Source: Isoptericola peretonis
GTDB taxonomy: Bacteria; Actinomycetota; Actinomycetes; Actinomycetales; Cellulomonadaceae
Length of the DNA stretch: 64,000 nucleotides
Assembly: GCA_023241745.1 (NCBI GenBank)
Contig: JALQCY010000001.1
Span: 770,064-834,063, forward strand
Direction of reading: 5' to 3'
In this document: positions 41,438-50,668 of the stretch, in pieces
Layout: each line of letters begins with the position of its first letter
Numbering within the stretch: the first letter of the stretch is position 1
Made by a program: the position numbers and the translations under genes
The notes under the pieces: model-generated
The model's database searches: none
The model's input: the letters and a program-made list of their open reading frames with translations, nothing else
What the model was told of the DNA's origin: nothing

Positions 41438-42388
41438 TCACTCCCCGCGGGCGAAGGTGCGCCGGTACTCGCTCGGCGTCGTGCCGAGGATCCGCCGGAA
41501 GTGCCCGCGCAGGTTCGCGCCGGTGCCGAGCCCGACATCGGCGGCGATCTGCTCGACGCTGCGCTCGGAACGCTCGAGCAGCTCGCGCGCCACGTCGATG
41601 CGCGCACGCATCACCCAGGCCATCGGCGTGTAGCCCGTGTCGTCGACGAACCGGCGCGAGAACGTCCGCGGCGAGACGGCGGCGTGCCGGGCGAGGGTCT
41701 CGAGGGTCAGGTCCTCGGCCAGGTGGTGCAGCACCCAGTCCCGCGTGGCCGCGAACCGCTCGCCCAGCGGCTCGGGCACGCTGTGCGGCACGTACTGGGC
41801 CTGGCCGCCGCTGCGGTACGGCGCGGCGACCAGCCGGCGCGCGGCGTGGTTCGACGCCGCGACGCCCAGGTCGCCGCGCAGCACGTGCAGGCACAGGTCG
41901 AGGCCCGAGGCGGCGCCGGCCGACGTGAGCACGCTGCCCTCGTCGACGAAGAGCACGTTCTCGTCGACCCGGACCTGGGGGTGGCGGGCCGCGAGCGCGC
42001 GGGTGTAGTGCCAGTGGGTGGTGGCGCGCCGCCCGTCGAGCAGGCCCGTCGCGGCGAGCGCGAACGCGCCGGTCGAGATGGCGGCCAGCCGCGCGCCGCG
42101 CGCGTGCGCGGCGAGGAGCGCGTCGACGACGGCGGCCGGCGGGTCCTCCCGGTCCGGGAAGCGGTAGCCCGGGATGAACACGATCTCGGCCCAGGCGAGC
42201 ACCTCGAGACCGTGGGCCACGTGGTACGAGAGCCCGTCGCCGCCGGTGACGATCCCCGGCGCGGCGCCGCAGACCCGCACCTCGTACGGCATGCTGGGGC
42301 GCGTCGTGAACACCTGGGCGGGGATGCCGACGTCGAGGGGCTTCGCCCCCTCCAGCACGAGGACGGCGACGCGGCGCGGCTCCGGCAC
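41438..42388 (-). CDS. GlxA-type transcriptional regulator (DJ-1/PfpI plus AraC domains)
   Basis: A 316-residue regulator. An N-terminal DJ-1/PfpI-like domain (about 1-170) is followed by a two-helix-turn-helix AraC domain (about 210-316: LTLETLARHAAVSPRTFSRR and LLERSERSVEQIAADVGLGT, ending TPSEYRRTF). In the DJ-1 domain the position that is usually Cys-Thr-Gly reads STG, so it is unlikely to be catalytic. The start is taken as GTG 42388, which opens directly into the conserved PEPRRVAVLVLEG; no ATG is suitable. It is divergent from the serine hydrolase gene (120 bp apart), which is its likely target. Confidence 0.87.
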   Translation of the reverse strand: MPEPRRVAVLVLEGAKPLDVGIPAQVFTTRPSMPYEVRVCGAAPGIVTGGDGLSYHVAHGLEVLAWAEIVFIPGYRFPDREDPPAAVVDALLAAHARGARLAAISTGAFALAATGLLDGRRATTHWHYTRALAARHPQVRVDENVLFVDEGSVLTSAGAASGLDLCLHVLRGDLGVAASNHAARRLVAAPYRSGGQAQYVPHSVPEPLGERFAATRDWVLHHLAEDLTLETLARHAAVSPRTFSRRFVDDTGYTPMAWVMRARIDVARELLERSERSVEQIAADVGLGTGANLRGHFRRILGTTPSEYRRTFARGE

Positions 42389-42508
42389 GAGAGGCAGGCT
42401 AGACGCCGTTCCCCGGCCCCGCGAACCCCCCGTTTCGTCGCCCGCCCGACGCCCGGCGCCCGGGCGACCCCGCCCCACCGACCAGCCCACGTCGAAGGAG
42501 AAGCCCTC

Positions 42509-43918
42509 ATGACGTCCCCCGCCCCGGAGCAGCACGGGATCCCGACAGCGGCGGTGCTCGACCTGCTCGACGACCTCGAGCGCCCCGGCATCGACCCGCA
42601 CGGTCTCGTGATCGCACGGCACGGCGTGCCGGTGGTCCGCGGCACCTGGGCGCCCTACCGGCAGGACCTGCCCGGCCTCGTCTACTCGGTGTCGAAGACG
42701 TTCACGGCGATCGCCGTCGGCCACCTGGTCGCGGAGGGACGGCTGACCGTGGACGACCTCGCCGCGAAGATCCTCGGCGTGCCCGACCCCACCGGGTTCA
42801 CCGTCCGCCACCTGCTGACCATGAACACCGGGCACTCGGCCGAGCAGGTCGAGCAGGTCGGCTTCGACTCCGCGCTCCTGCTGGGCACTCCCCCGGAGCA
42901 CGAGCCCGGCACGCACTTCGTGTACAGCTCCCCGGCGTCGATGGCGCTGTCGTCCGTGGTCACGACGCTCACCGGCGAGCGGCTCACCGACTACCTGCGC
43001 CCGCGCGTGCTCGACCCCCTCGGCATCCGCGACCCCTGGTGGGTGCCGCACCGCGACGCGGAGCTCGACATCGACCAGGGCTTCTCGGGCCTGCACCTCA
43101 CGGTCGAGGACGTCGCGCGGCTCGCGACGGCCATGGCCGACGGCGGCCGGTACGGCGGCGCGCAGGTGATCCCCGCCGCGTGGGTGGCCGAGATGCAGCG
43201 GGCGTGGTCGGACAACGCCGAATCGCCCGACGCCACGGGCGACTGGGCGCAGGGCTACGGCTACCAGGTGTGGCGGTGCGTGCAGGGATTCCGGGCCGAC
43301 GGCGCGTACGGGCAGTTTGGCCTCGCCCTGCCGGAGCGTGGCCTGGCCGTCGGGTACCTCGGCGCCACCCGTGCGGCGGACCGGGTGCTCGACGCGTTCT
43401 GGCGCCTGGCCGACCGGGCGGTCGACGGCCCGCTCCCGCCGGACCCGGCGGCGGCCGCCCGGCTCGACGCCCGGCTGGCGACCCTCGACACCTGGCCGGG
43501 GCGCCTCGACCTCGACCCGAACCCCACGCCGTCGGACGCGGTGTCGCCCGTGCCGTGGACGCTCCGGGAGCAGGCGGACGGGGCGGACACGTGGTCGCTG
43601 GACGTCGGCGGGCGGGTCCTGACGGTGAGCGAGGACCGCTGGCGCACCCACGTCGTCGACTGGCCGCAGCTGGCGCCGGCCGGGGAGCCGTACGGGGCCG
43701 GCTCGGTGACCGACCCGGTGCTGGTGCTCGCGCTGCGGGCCAGGCGCGCCGGCACGGGTGTGGAGGTGCACGCCGTCGTCCCGACGTCCCCGCACCGCCT
43801 CGTGGCCCGCGGGGAGCAGGGCGGGCGTCTCGACCTCGCGTGGACGACGTCGCCGCTGTGGCGCGCCAGCCTGTCCACCCTGGTCGTGCCCGCCGCCCTG
43901 GCCCGTCGGGCCGGCTGA
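42509..43918 (+). CDS. Beta-lactamase-related serine hydrolase
   Basis: A 469-residue class C beta-lactamase/DD-peptidase-like hydrolase. The SxxK motif is Ser60-Val-Ser-Lys63 in VYSVSKTFTA, and a Tyr-x-Ser motif lies in HFVYSSPAS near 139. An extra C-terminal domain of roughly 120 residues follows the catalytic part. No signal peptide is evident, which argues against a cell-wall or beta-lactam role and for a cytosolic esterase/amidase. ATG 42509 has GAAGGAG upstream. Probably controlled by the divergent GlxA-like regulator. Confidence 0.87.
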   Translation: MTSPAPEQHGIPTAAVLDLLDDLERPGIDPHGLVIARHGVPVVRGTWAPYRQDLPGLVYSVSKTFTAIAVGHLVAEGRLTVDDLAAKILGVPDPTGFTVRHLLTMNTGHSAEQVEQVGFDSALLLGTPPEHEPGTHFVYSSPASMALSSVVTTLTGERLTDYLRPRVLDPLGIRDPWWVPHRDAELDIDQGFSGLHLTVEDVARLATAMADGGRYGGAQVIPAAWVAEMQRAWSDNAESPDATGDWAQGYGYQVWRCVQGFRADGAYGQFGLALPERGLAVGYLGATRAADRVLDAFWRLADRAVDGPLPPDPAAAARLDARLATLDTWPGRLDLDPNPTPSDAVSPVPWTLREQADGADTWSLDVGGRVLTVSEDRWRTHVVDWPQLAPAGEPYGAGSVTDPVLVLALRARRAGTGVEVHAVVPTSPHRLVARGEQGGRLDLAWTTSPLWRASLSTLVVPAALARRAG

Positions 43919-43938
43919 GCGGCGTCGGCCGGAGCGCC

Positions 43939-44625
43939 CTAGCGGACGCCCCGGCCGGGGCCGGTCCGGCCGCGGGGCGCCACGAGCCCCGACTCGTAGG
44001 CGAGCACGACGAGCTGGGCGCGGTCGCGCGCGCCGAGCTTCGTCATCGCCCGGCTGACGTGCGTCTTCGCGGTCAGCGGGCTGAGCACCATGCGCTCGGC
44101 GATCTCGTCGTTGGACAGCCCGTGGGCGACCTGCGCCACGACTTCGCGCTCGCGCGGGGTGAGGAGGTCGAGCCCCTCGACGCCGATCGCGTCGGGCGGC
44201 CGGGCGACGAACTCGCTGATCAGCCGGCGCGTGAGGGCCGGCGAGAGGAGCGCGTCGCCGCGCACCGCCGCCCGCACGGCCTCGAGGAGGTCGGCGGGCT
44301 CGGTGTCCTTCACGACGAACCCGCCGGCGCCGGCCCGCAGCGCCTCGAACACGTACTCGTCGACGCCGTAGTTCGACAGCATGACCACGTGCACGCCGGA
44401 GAGCCCGTCGTCGGCGGCGATCTGGCGCGTGGCGGCGATGCCGTCGAGGCTGGGCATCTGCACGTCCATGAGGACGACGTCGGGTCGGTGCTCGCGCGCC
44501 AGGCGCACGCCGTCGTGCCCGTCCGCGCCCTCGGCGACCACCTCCACGTCGTCCTCCGCGTCGAGCAGCGCGCGGATGCCGGACCGGATCAGCGCCTGGT
44601 CGTCGACCAGCACCACCCGGATCAC
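43939..44625 (-). CDS. NarL/LuxR-type response regulator
   Basis: A 228-residue response regulator: receiver domain 1-120 with phosphoacceptor Asp54 in VVLMDVQMP and acidic DD at 8-9, then a LuxR-type HTH at about 160-225 (LTPREREVVAQVAHGLSNDEIAERM). The start is GTG 44625, overlapping the kinase stop (GTGA), so kinase and regulator are translated together. The divergent FAD oxidase/DrrAB-type operon, 220 bp from the kinase start, is the likely regulated neighbour. Confidence 0.92.
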   Translation of the reverse strand: MIRVVLVDDQALIRSGIRALLDAEDDVEVVAEGADGHDGVRLAREHRPDVVLMDVQMPSLDGIAATRQIAADDGLSGVHVVMLSNYGVDEYVFEALRAGAGGFVVKDTEPADLLEAVRAAVRGDALLSPALTRRLISEFVARPPDAIGVEGLDLLTPREREVVAQVAHGLSNDEIAERMVLSPLTAKTHVSRAMTKLGARDRAQLVVLAYESGLVAPRGRTGPGRGVR

Positions 44626-45440
44626 GGGAGGCCCGCCGTCTCCGTCCGGCCTGCCGGCGCCTCCACGCCCGGGCGGGTGCCGGGCAACGGGAGCGTCACG
44701 CGCACGGAGAAGCCCCCCGGGTCCCGGGGTCCGGCGCGCAGGGAGCCGCCGAGCGCGTCGACGCGCTCGCGCATCCCCGTCAGCCCGTGCCCCGGTGCGG
44801 GCGCGCCGTCCGACCCGCGCCCGTCGTCGTCCACCTCGACCACGAGCTCGCGCGGGCGGAACGCCACCCGCACGGTGGCGGACACGCCGGGGCCGCCGTG
44901 CCGGGCCACGTTGGTCAGCGCCTCCTGGACCACGCGGTAGGCGGTCTCGTCGACCGCGGCAGGCAGCGTCCGGCGCGTGCCGGTGACGGTGACGACGGCG
45001 GGCACGCCCGCGCCCTCGGCGCGCTCGACGAGGGTCTCGAGGCGGTCGATCCCGTTGCCGTTCGGTTCCCCGTCGCGCCGCAGCACGTCGAGGGTGGAGC
45101 GCAGCTCGCGGGCCGCGTCCGTGCTGGCCTCCTGGATCGCGAGGATCGCCGCGGCGGGCTCCTCGCCCCGCTTGCGCGCGAGGTGCGCCGCGACCCCCGC
45201 CTGCACCTTGATCACCGAGATGCTGTGCGTCAGGGAGTCGTGCAGCTCGCGGGCGATGCGCAGCCGCTCCTCGACCGCGCGGCGCCGGGCCACCTCGTCG
45301 CGGGTGCGCTCGGCGTCCTCGGCCCGCTGCTCCACCTCGCGCACGTACGCCCGCCACTGGACGTAGGCCACGGCCGTGATGCCGAGCGAGACGAGCCAGC
45401 CCGCCGCGAGCAGGCGCTGTCGTCCTCGTTCCGTCCCCAT
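44622..45440 (-). CDS. Histidine kinase with minimal sensor
   Basis: A 272-residue HisKA_3-type kinase. It has a single hydrophobic segment (about 10-29), then a charged helix and the dimerisation motif ERLRIARELHDSLTHSISV with phosphoacceptor His67, and a HATPase domain with DDDGRGSDG and GHGLTGMRERV near 215-240. There is no extracellular loop or recognisable sensory domain; input may come from the membrane or from a partner such as the exporter. ATG 45440 was preferred to a start 33 codons upstream that gives Arg/Cys-rich non-conserved sequence. Confidence 0.88.
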   Translation of the reverse strand: MGTERGRQRLLAAGWLVSLGITAVAYVQWRAYVREVEQRAEDAERTRDEVARRRAVEERLRIARELHDSLTHSISVIKVQAGVAAHLARKRGEEPAAAILAIQEASTDAARELRSTLDVLRRDGEPNGNGIDRLETLVERAEGAGVPAVVTVTGTRRTLPAAVDETAYRVVQEALTNVARHGGPGVSATVRVAFRPRELVVEVDDDGRGSDGAPAPGHGLTGMRERVDALGGSLRAGPRDPGGFSVRVTLPLPGTRPGVEAPAGRTETAGLP

Positions 45441-45660
45441 CCGGGCAGCGTAGGGGCGCCGCGGCCGACACCGCATCCGCCCCCGGGAGCACCTGGCGCC
45501 TACTCCCGCGGCGGTAGCCCCCGCGTGCGAGGTCCCCACCGCCGGTAGCCGCAGGTGTCACCGACGGGCGGACGCGCCGTCGCGCCCCCTCCGCGAAGGA
45601 TCGACACCACGACATCGCACGAGGCCAGGCACGACGACCTTCGGCTCCGAGGAGAAACCC

Positions 45661-47052
45661 ATGAGAATCCAGACGCCCCGACGGGCGACAGCAGCAGCCA
45701 CTCCCGCCGGCCCTCCCGCCGGTCTGGGCGACGTCCTCGTCCCGGGGGACGACGGGTACGACGACGCGCGCCGCACGGTCTTCGCCGTCGGGCGCCCGGC
45801 ACTGGTCGCGCGCCCCCACGACGAGGCGGAGGTGGCCGCCGCGGTGCGGCACGCGGCGCGCGCGGGCCTGACGCTGTCGGTGCGGTCGGGCGGGCACGGG
45901 ATGACCGGTCGCGCGACGAACGACGGCGGGCTGGTGATCGACCTGCGCCACCTCGACTCCGTGGAGGTGGTGGACCCGCAACGCCACGTCGTGCGGGTCG
46001 GCGCGGGGGCGACGTGGGGCCGGGTCGCCGCGGCGCTGGCCCCGCACGGGCTGGCGATCACCTCCGGCGACACGGGGAGCGTGGGCGTCGGCGGCCTGAC
46101 CCTGGGCGGCGGCATCGGGTGGCTGGTGCGCCGGCACGGGCTGACGGTCGACAGCCTCGTCGCCGCGCGGGTGGTGCTCGCGGACGGCCGGACCGTCGTC
46201 GCGAGCGCCGACCAGCACGCCGGGCTGTTCTGGGCGCTGCGCGGCGGGGGCGGGAGCGTGGGGGTCGTGACGAGCCTGGACCTCGTCGCCGCCCGCGTGG
46301 GGCCGGTGCGGTTCGGGGCGGTCACGTACGCGCTCGACGACGCCGCGCGCCTGGTCAGGGGCTGGCGCGACCACCTGCGCACCGCGGACGAGGAGCTCAG
46401 CAGCACGCTGGTCCTCGCGCCCGCGGCGGACGGGCGCCCCGCGACGGCGACCGTCCTCGTGTGCGCCTCGCACGACGACCCGGCCGCCGCCGAGAGGTCG
46501 GTCGCACCGCTGCGCCGGCTCGGTACCGTCCTCGCGGACACCGTCGCGACCGTCCCCTACGCGAGCACCCTCGCCGACGGCGGGCACCACCCGCCGGGCG
46601 TGCGGCTCGCCGCGCGCAACGTGGTGGTGCCGCGGCTCGGCGACGACGTCGTCGCGGCCCTGGTCGCGGCGGCCGGGGGCGACCGGCCGCCGGTGCTCGC
46701 GGTGCGCGCCCTGGGCGGCGCCGTCGCCCGGGTGCTGCCCGACGGGACGGCGTTCGCCCACCGGGACGCGGAGGCGCTGCTGGTGGGCGCCGCGTTCGTG
46801 CCCGAGGACGCCACGGACGCCGCGGTCGAGGAGGCGCTGACCGGGTGGCACGGCGTCGCGGCCCACGGCTCGGGGGCCTACGTGAACTTCCAGGGCACCG
46901 CCGCCGCGGCCGACCTGCACGCCGCGTACCCGCCCGCGACCCTCGCTCGGCTGCGGGCGGTCGGCCGCGCCTACGACCCGGGCCGCGTGTTCGGTCACGT
47001 CCTCGAGCCCGCCGGCCCTGACCGCGAGCCCGCGCCGGGGGCCGGGGCATGA
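45661..47052 (+). CDS. FAD-linked oxidase (berberine bridge enzyme-like)
   Basis: A 463-residue flavoprotein with a PCMH-type FAD domain and a C-terminal BBE segment (YVNFQGT, YDPGRVFG). The flavin-linking histidine of the RSGGHGMTGR motif is His79. The second attachment cysteine of bicovalent family members is absent: the region reads SGDTGSVGVGGLTLGGG (135-151). It would therefore be mono-covalent. Such enzymes oxidise sugars or small natural products; the link with an exporter hints at a secondary metabolite or toxic compound. No signal peptide. ATG 45661 follows GAGGAGAAA; the stop overlaps the ATPase gene by 4 bp. Confidence 0.87.
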   Translation: MRIQTPRRATAAATPAGPPAGLGDVLVPGDDGYDDARRTVFAVGRPALVARPHDEAEVAAAVRHAARAGLTLSVRSGGHGMTGRATNDGGLVIDLRHLDSVEVVDPQRHVVRVGAGATWGRVAAALAPHGLAITSGDTGSVGVGGLTLGGGIGWLVRRHGLTVDSLVAARVVLADGRTVVASADQHAGLFWALRGGGGSVGVVTSLDLVAARVGPVRFGAVTYALDDAARLVRGWRDHLRTADEELSSTLVLAPAADGRPATATVLVCASHDDPAAAERSVAPLRRLGTVLADTVATVPYASTLADGGHHPPGVRLAARNVVVPRLGDDVVAALVAAAGGDRPPVLAVRALGGAVARVLPDGTAFAHRDAEALLVGAAFVPEDATDAAVEEALTGWHGVAAHGSGAYVNFQGTAAAADLHAAYPPATLARLRAVGRAYDPGRVFGHVLEPAGPDREPAPGAGA

Positions 47053-48002
47053 GCGCCGCGTTCGAGGCCGAGGGTCTCGTGAAGCGGTTCGGCCGGACGA
47101 CGGCGCTGGACGGCGTCGACCTGCGCGCCGAGCGCGGGTCGGTGCTCGGCGTCCTCGGCCCCAACGGCGCCGGGAAGACCACCGCGATCCGGGTGCTCGC
47201 CACGCTGCTGCGTGCCGACGCCGGCCGGGCGGTCGTGGACGGGGTCGACGTGGCGCGGGACCCCGTGTCCGTGCGCCGCCGCATCGGCCTCACCGGTCAG
47301 TACGCGACGGTCGACGAGGACCTCAGCGGCGCGGAGAACCTCGTGCTCTTCGGCCGGCTGCTCGACCTCTCGACCCTCGACGCCCGCGCCCGCGCCGCGC
47401 GGCTGCTGGACCGGTTCGGGCTCGCCGACGCCGGCGGGCGGCGCGCGTCCACCTACTCGGGCGGCATGCGCCGCCGTCTCGACCTGGCCGCCAGCCTCGT
47501 CGGGACGCCCGCCGTCCTCTTCCTCGACGAGCCCACCACCGGCCTCGACCCGGGCAGGCGCGAGGAGCTGTGGCAGACCATCCGCTCCCTCGCCGACGAC
47601 GGCACCACCGTGCTGCTCACCACGCAGTACCTGGAGGAGGCCGACGCCCTGGCGGACGAGATCACCGTCATCGACGAGGGCCGCGTCATCGCCCACGACA
47701 CCCCCGCCGGGCTGAAGCAGCAGGCCGGCGGGCAGACGGTGGTCGTGCGGCCGCGCGACCCGGCGCACGCCGGCGCGGCGGCGGAGGTCGTCGCCCGGGC
47801 CACCGGAGGGCCGGTGGCCGCGCCCCGCGGCGGCGTCGTCACGACGTCCGTGGAGGACGAGCGGGAGTTCGCCGCCGTCGTGCAGGGGCTCGAGGGCGCC
47901 GGCGTCGCCGTCACGGAGCTGGCGCTGCGGCTGCCGAGCCTCGACGAGGTCTTCCTCAGCCTGACCGACGGAGGCCGCACCACCCCGAAGGAGGACGCAT
48001 GA
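47049..48002 (+). CDS. ABC exporter ATPase, DrrA (daunorubicin resistance) type
   Basis: A 317-residue ATPase: Walker A GPNGAGKT at 37-44, Q-loop GQYATVDEDLSG near 82, signature YSGGMRRRLDLA near 137, Walker B FLDEPTTGLDP near 158, and the DrrA-type C-terminal extension ending LPSLDEVFLSLT. Overlaps the FAD oxidase before it and the permease after it by 4 bp each. Expected to drive efflux of a hydrophobic compound. Confidence 0.93.
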   Translation: MSAAFEAEGLVKRFGRTTALDGVDLRAERGSVLGVLGPNGAGKTTAIRVLATLLRADAGRAVVDGVDVARDPVSVRRRIGLTGQYATVDEDLSGAENLVLFGRLLDLSTLDARARAARLLDRFGLADAGGRRASTYSGGMRRRLDLAASLVGTPAVLFLDEPTTGLDPGRREELWQTIRSLADDGTTVLLTTQYLEEADALADEITVIDEGRVIAHDTPAGLKQQAGGQTVVVRPRDPAHAGAAAEVVARATGGPVAAPRGGVVTTSVEDEREFAAVVQGLEGAGVAVTELALRLPSLDEVFLSLTDGGRTTPKEDA

Positions 48003-48835
48003 CCACCACGACCGCGCCCGGCGGCACGACCGCGCGCCCGGCCACAGGACGCCGGACGCCCGCCCCGCGCCGCTGCCCGCTCGCGCGCCACAGCCTCACC
48101 CTGGCACGCCGCAACCTCACCAAGACGCTGCGCAACCCCGGGGAGCTGGCGGACGCCGTGATCCTGCCTGTGGTGTTCCTCGTGCTGTTCGTCTACCTGT
48201 TCGGCGGCGCCGTCGCCGGCTCCACCCAGGCGTACCTGCAGTACCTGTTCCCGGGCATCCTCGTCCTCACGACCGTGCTGACCGGCCAGGTCGCGACCGC
48301 CCTCAGCCTCGTGCAGGACATGAAGAAGGGGGTGTTCGACCGGTTCCGCAGCATGCCCGTGCCCCGCACGTCCATGCTGCTCGGCTCGGTGCTGGCGGAC
48401 GCGGTCCGCTACGTGCTCGCCCTCGCGGTCCTGTTCGCCGTGGGCTCCGCGCTCGGGTTCCGGGTCGAGACCGGGGTCGCGCCGGCGCTGGCCGCGTGCG
48501 TCCTGGCGGCCGTGCTCGGCTTCTCGCTGAGCTGGCTGTCGGTGCTCGCGGCCGTGCTGCTGCGCAACGAGGTCATGGTGTCGACGGTGGTGTTCCTGCT
48601 GCCGTTCCCGCTGGTGTTCGGCACCGGCATGGCGGCGCCGGTCGAGACCATGCCCGGCTGGCTGCAGGCGTGGGCGGGCGTCAACCCGGTCAGCCGGGCG
48701 ATCGAGGCCGTCCAGGGCCTGCTGCTCGGCGGTCCCGTGGCCGGACCGGCCGCCGCGACCCTGTGGTGGAGCGGCGTGTTCCTCGCCGTCTTCGGCACCG
48801 CGGCCGTGGTGGCCTATCGCCGGGTGGTCGGATGA
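47999..48835 (+). CDS. ABC-2 type exporter permease, DrrB type
   Basis: A 278-residue membrane protein with six hydrophobic segments and the ABC-2 features VILPVVFLVLFVYLFGGAV, DMKKGVFDRFRSMPVPR (cytoplasmic coupling loop) and NPVSRAIEAVQGLLLG near the end. Partner of the DrrA-type ATPase. The start is ATG 47999, overlapping the ATPase stop. Confidence 0.92.
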   Translation: MTTTTAPGGTTARPATGRRTPAPRRCPLARHSLTLARRNLTKTLRNPGELADAVILPVVFLVLFVYLFGGAVAGSTQAYLQYLFPGILVLTTVLTGQVATALSLVQDMKKGVFDRFRSMPVPRTSMLLGSVLADAVRYVLALAVLFAVGSALGFRVETGVAPALAACVLAAVLGFSLSWLSVLAAVLLRNEVMVSTVVFLLPFPLVFGTGMAAPVETMPGWLQAWAGVNPVSRAIEAVQGLLLGGPVAGPAAATLWWSGVFLAVFGTAAVVAYRRVVG

Positions 48836-48858
48836 CCGTGCGACCTGCGGTCGGACCC

Positions 48859-48911
48859 TTGACCTGCGGTGCCGCTCCCGGGACACTGGCGTTCGTCGAA
48901 GCGCTTCGACG
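48859..48911 (+). promoter_or_regulatory. Promoter and 18-bp operator of the GH5 gene
   Basis: TTGACC (48859-48864) and GACACT (48882-48887) are spaced 17 bp apart. The perfect palindrome CGTCGAAGCGCTTCGACG (48894-48911) then covers the expected transcription start. Its centre resembles LacI-family sites with AGCGCT, but the flanks differ from the TGGGAGCGCTCCCA site of cellulose regulators. Confidence 0.65.
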
Positions 48912-48958
48912 GACCTGGCGTCCCCGGAGCGTCACCCGTGCGCGACGAAGGGCACCCC

Positions 48959-50668
48959 GTGAGACTTCCCCGTTGGACCGTCGCCGCCCTGACGGCGGCC
49001 GGACTCCTCGGCTCGCTGGCCGTGGCGGCTCCCGCCTCGGCCCAGGGCCGCCACCCCGACCACCATCACGACCACGGCCCGGCGCCGACTGCCGAGCGGA
49101 CCGTCGAGGCGATGCAGCCGGGGTGGAACCTCGGCAACTCGTTCGACGCCGTCGGCGCCGACGAGACCGCGTGGGGCAACCCCGCCGTCACGCGCGAGCT
49201 GATCCGTGAGGTGGCGGACCAGGGCTTCAACAGCATCCGCCTCCCCGTCACCTGGGGCCAGCACGAGGGTCCCGCCCCCGGGTACGCCATCGACCCCGCG
49301 TTCCTCGACCGCGTCGAGCAGGTGGTCGACTGGGCCCTCGAGGAGGACCTGTACGTGCTGCTCAACGTGCACCACGACTCGTGGATGTGGACGAACGCCC
49401 TGCCCACCCGTCCCGACGAGGTGACCGCCCAGTTCACCGCCACGTGGGAGCAGCTCGCCGAGCGCTTCGCCGACCACCCGCGCGAGCTCACCTTCGAGAG
49501 CCTCAACGAGCCCCAGTTCGCCGGGGTCGACGACGCGCAGGGCGACGCGCTGCTGCACGACCTCAACGTGGCGTTCCACGAGGTCGTGCGCTCCTCGGGC
49601 GGGAACAACGCCGACCGGCTGCTCGTGCTGCCGTCCCTGCACACCAACGCCGGCCAGGAGCGGCTGGACGCGCTCGCCGCGACGCTGGACCAGCTCGACG
49701 ACCCGCAGCTCGCCGCCACCGTGCACTTCTACGGCTACTGGCCGTTCAGCGTGAACGTGGCGGGCGGCACCCGGTTCGACGAGGTCGCGCTCGAGGACAT
49801 GACGGGCACCTTCGACCGGGTCCGCGACACGTTCGTGGACCAGGGGGTGCCGGTGATCCTGGGCGAGTACGGGCTGCTCGGCTTCGACCGGCACACCGGC
49901 ACGATCGAGCAGGGCGAGAAGCTGCGGTTCTTCGAGGAGCTCGGCCACCAGGCGCGCGCGGCGGGCGTCACGACGATGCTGTGGGACAACGGCCAGCACC
50001 TCGGCCGCACGTCCCTCGAGTGGAGCGACCCCGCGCTGTGGCGCCAGCTCTCCTCGAGCTGGCGCACCCGCTCCGGCACCGCGACGACCGACCAGGTGTT
50101 CGTGCGGCCCGGCGACGTGACCGCGCCTACCGTCACGCTCGAGCCCCACGGCACCCGCTTCACCGGGCTGTGGCTCGGCGACCGCCGGCTGAAGCCGCGG
50201 CGCGACTACGCGCTGTCCGGGGACCGGCTCACCCTCACCGCCGGGCTGCTCGACCGCCTCACCGACACCGGCACGTACGGCGAGCAGGCCGAGCTCACCG
50301 CGCGGTTCTCCCGCGGCGTGCCGTGGACGATCGACGTGGTCGTCGCCGACACGCCGGTCCTCGCGGACGCGACGGGCACCACGGAGGCGTTCGCCGTCCC
50401 GACCGACTTCCGCGGCGACCGGCTCGCGACCATGGAGGCGCGGTACGACGACGGCACCAACGCGGGCCCGCACGGCTGGACGTCGTTCAAGGAGTTCGAC
50501 GTGACGTTCGCGCCCGAGGACGGCCGGATCGTGCTGCGACCGGCCTTCTTCGCCGAGGTCACCGACCAGCGGCCCGTCACCCTGACGTTCCACTTCTGGA
50601 GCGGCGACACCGTCACCTACACCGTCGTCCGCGACGGCGACGCGGTGACCGGCACGACCGCGAGATAG
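48959..50668 (+). CDS. Secreted GH5 endo-beta-glucanase with X2-like and CBM46-like modules
   Basis: A 569-residue secreted enzyme. Signal peptide 1-28 (cleavage after ASA), a His-rich linker, then a GH5 barrel (about 45-365) starting MQPGWNLGNSFDA, with acid/base Glu184 in LNEPQF and nucleophile Glu304 in ILGEYG. After it come a CBM_X2-like Ig domain (about 380-470) and a CBM46-like domain (about 470-565). This GH5-X2-CBM46 order is known from subfamily 4 enzymes active on cellulose, beta-glucan or xyloglucan. The start is GTG 48959. The stop codon (AGA-TAG) lies in the first unit of the repeat array at 50661-50763. Confidence 0.92.
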   Translation: MRLPRWTVAALTAAGLLGSLAVAAPASAQGRHPDHHHDHGPAPTAERTVEAMQPGWNLGNSFDAVGADETAWGNPAVTRELIREVADQGFNSIRLPVTWGQHEGPAPGYAIDPAFLDRVEQVVDWALEEDLYVLLNVHHDSWMWTNALPTRPDEVTAQFTATWEQLAERFADHPRELTFESLNEPQFAGVDDAQGDALLHDLNVAFHEVVRSSGGNNADRLLVLPSLHTNAGQERLDALAATLDQLDDPQLAATVHFYGYWPFSVNVAGGTRFDEVALEDMTGTFDRVRDTFVDQGVPVILGEYGLLGFDRHTGTIEQGEKLRFFEELGHQARAAGVTTMLWDNGQHLGRTSLEWSDPALWRQLSSSWRTRSGTATTDQVFVRPGDVTAPTVTLEPHGTRFTGLWLGDRRLKPRRDYALSGDRLTLTAGLLDRLTDTGTYGEQAELTARFSRGVPWTIDVVVADTPVLADATGTTEAFAVPTDFRGDRLATMEARYDDGTNAGPHGWTSFKEFDVTFAPEDGRIVLRPAFFAEVTDQRPVTLTFHFWSGDTVTYTVVRDGDAVTGTTAR

